A stretch of 20,133 nt of DNA from a virus, in IMG/VR virus record IMGVR_UViG_3300025168_000906, positions 1 through 20,133 of that record. The stretch is one strand, 5' to 3'. A model generated the notes under the pieces. That model searched no databases, was not told where the DNA came from, and was given only the letters and a program-made list of their open reading frames with translations. This document shows positions 19,982 through 20,133 of the stretch, piece after piece (the first letter of the stretch is position 1; each line of letters starts with the position of its first letter). Position numbers and translations under genes: made by a program.

Positions 19982-20133
19982 TTAATTTACTGATTGTGCT
20001 TGGTTATATATTATCCTTTCTGCTATCTTTTGCTCTCTTGTTTTTTCTGTGTTCTTCATAGCTTTAATACGATCAGCTAAGTTCTTAGGATTGTAGATAG
20101 TAAGACCAGTAGAGTTTGTTCTAATGATTTCAC
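19982..20133 (-). CDS. Partial hypothetical protein, C-terminal 49 residues
   Basis: The frame is open from the window edge to TAA at 19982. The visible part reads EIIRTNSTGLTIYNPKNLAD, then RIKAMKNTEKTREQKIAERI and IYNQAQSVN; it is basic and mostly helical in its last 30 residues. The beginning lies outside the window, so the function cannot be told. It ends 4 bases before the -35 element of the next promoter-like site, which suggests that a transcript can end or restart here, though no terminator was seen. The frame is supported by its 49 uninterrupted codons only. Confidence 0.55.
   Translation of the reverse strand, partial: EIIRTNSTGLTIYNPKNLADRIKAMKNTEKTREQKIAERIIYNQAQSVN

Overview
This window reads as the virion-morphogenesis half of a tailed phage genome (Caudoviricetes). 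Every credible gene lies on the minus strand, so the biological order runs from high to low coordinates. The DNA is AT-rich. Genes abut or overlap by 1 to 62 bases, and most have a clear purine-rich ribosome binding site. No bacterial housekeeping gene, rRNA, tRNA, CRISPR array, insertion sequence or integrase is visible. The protein families (a terminase, portal, scaffold and capsid set, plus many small Thr/Ser/Ala-rich structural proteins) resemble those I recall from uncultured marine phages, including phages of SAR11-like alphaproteobacteria. The host assignment is inference, not something the sequence proves.

Layout in transcription order. (1) 20133 to 19168: the end of an unknown gene, a promoter-like site overlapping an 11-bp inverted repeat, then three small unknown genes (73, 50 and 128 aa). 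The 128-aa protein has paired cysteines. (2) 19167 to 19003: a structured 165-base leader. (3) 19002 to 10136: large terminase, two large proteins of unknown function (578 and 1049 aa) and the portal, joined by 8-nt and TAATG overlaps and so probably translationally coupled. (4) 10127 to 8816: a run of small genes, including a two-helix membrane protein (holin-like), a Ser/Lys-rich and a Lys/His-rich protein. (5) 8868 to 5318: a GroES-like co-chaperonin, the scaffold protein, two accessory head proteins and the major capsid protein, followed by a terminator-like hairpin. (6) 5254 to 1: two overlapping small genes, a 160-base regulatory-looking gap, a probable decoration protein, head-tail connector proteins including an SU10-type adaptor, three small structural proteins, and the start of a tail-fibre-like gene cut by the window edge.

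Together these genes would package DNA (terminase and portal), assemble the procapsid (scaffold, capsid, co-chaperonin), and complete the head and short tail (adaptor, connectors, fibre). No tape-measure, tail-tube or sheath gene appears among the tail-side genes in view, which favours a podovirus-like particle. In that case the 578- and 1049-aa proteins between terminase and portal are candidate internal or ejected virion proteins, but this is a guess from position.

The points most worth a second look are the phage-encoded co-chaperonin beside the scaffold, the terminase leader with two competing RNA pairings, the -10 box sitting in the loop of a perfect inverted repeat, and the 1049-aa protein with an internal twin-arginine-like motif. 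No stretch of more than 300 bases lacks a gene. I did not find a clear defence, mobile-element or wholly new multi-gene system.
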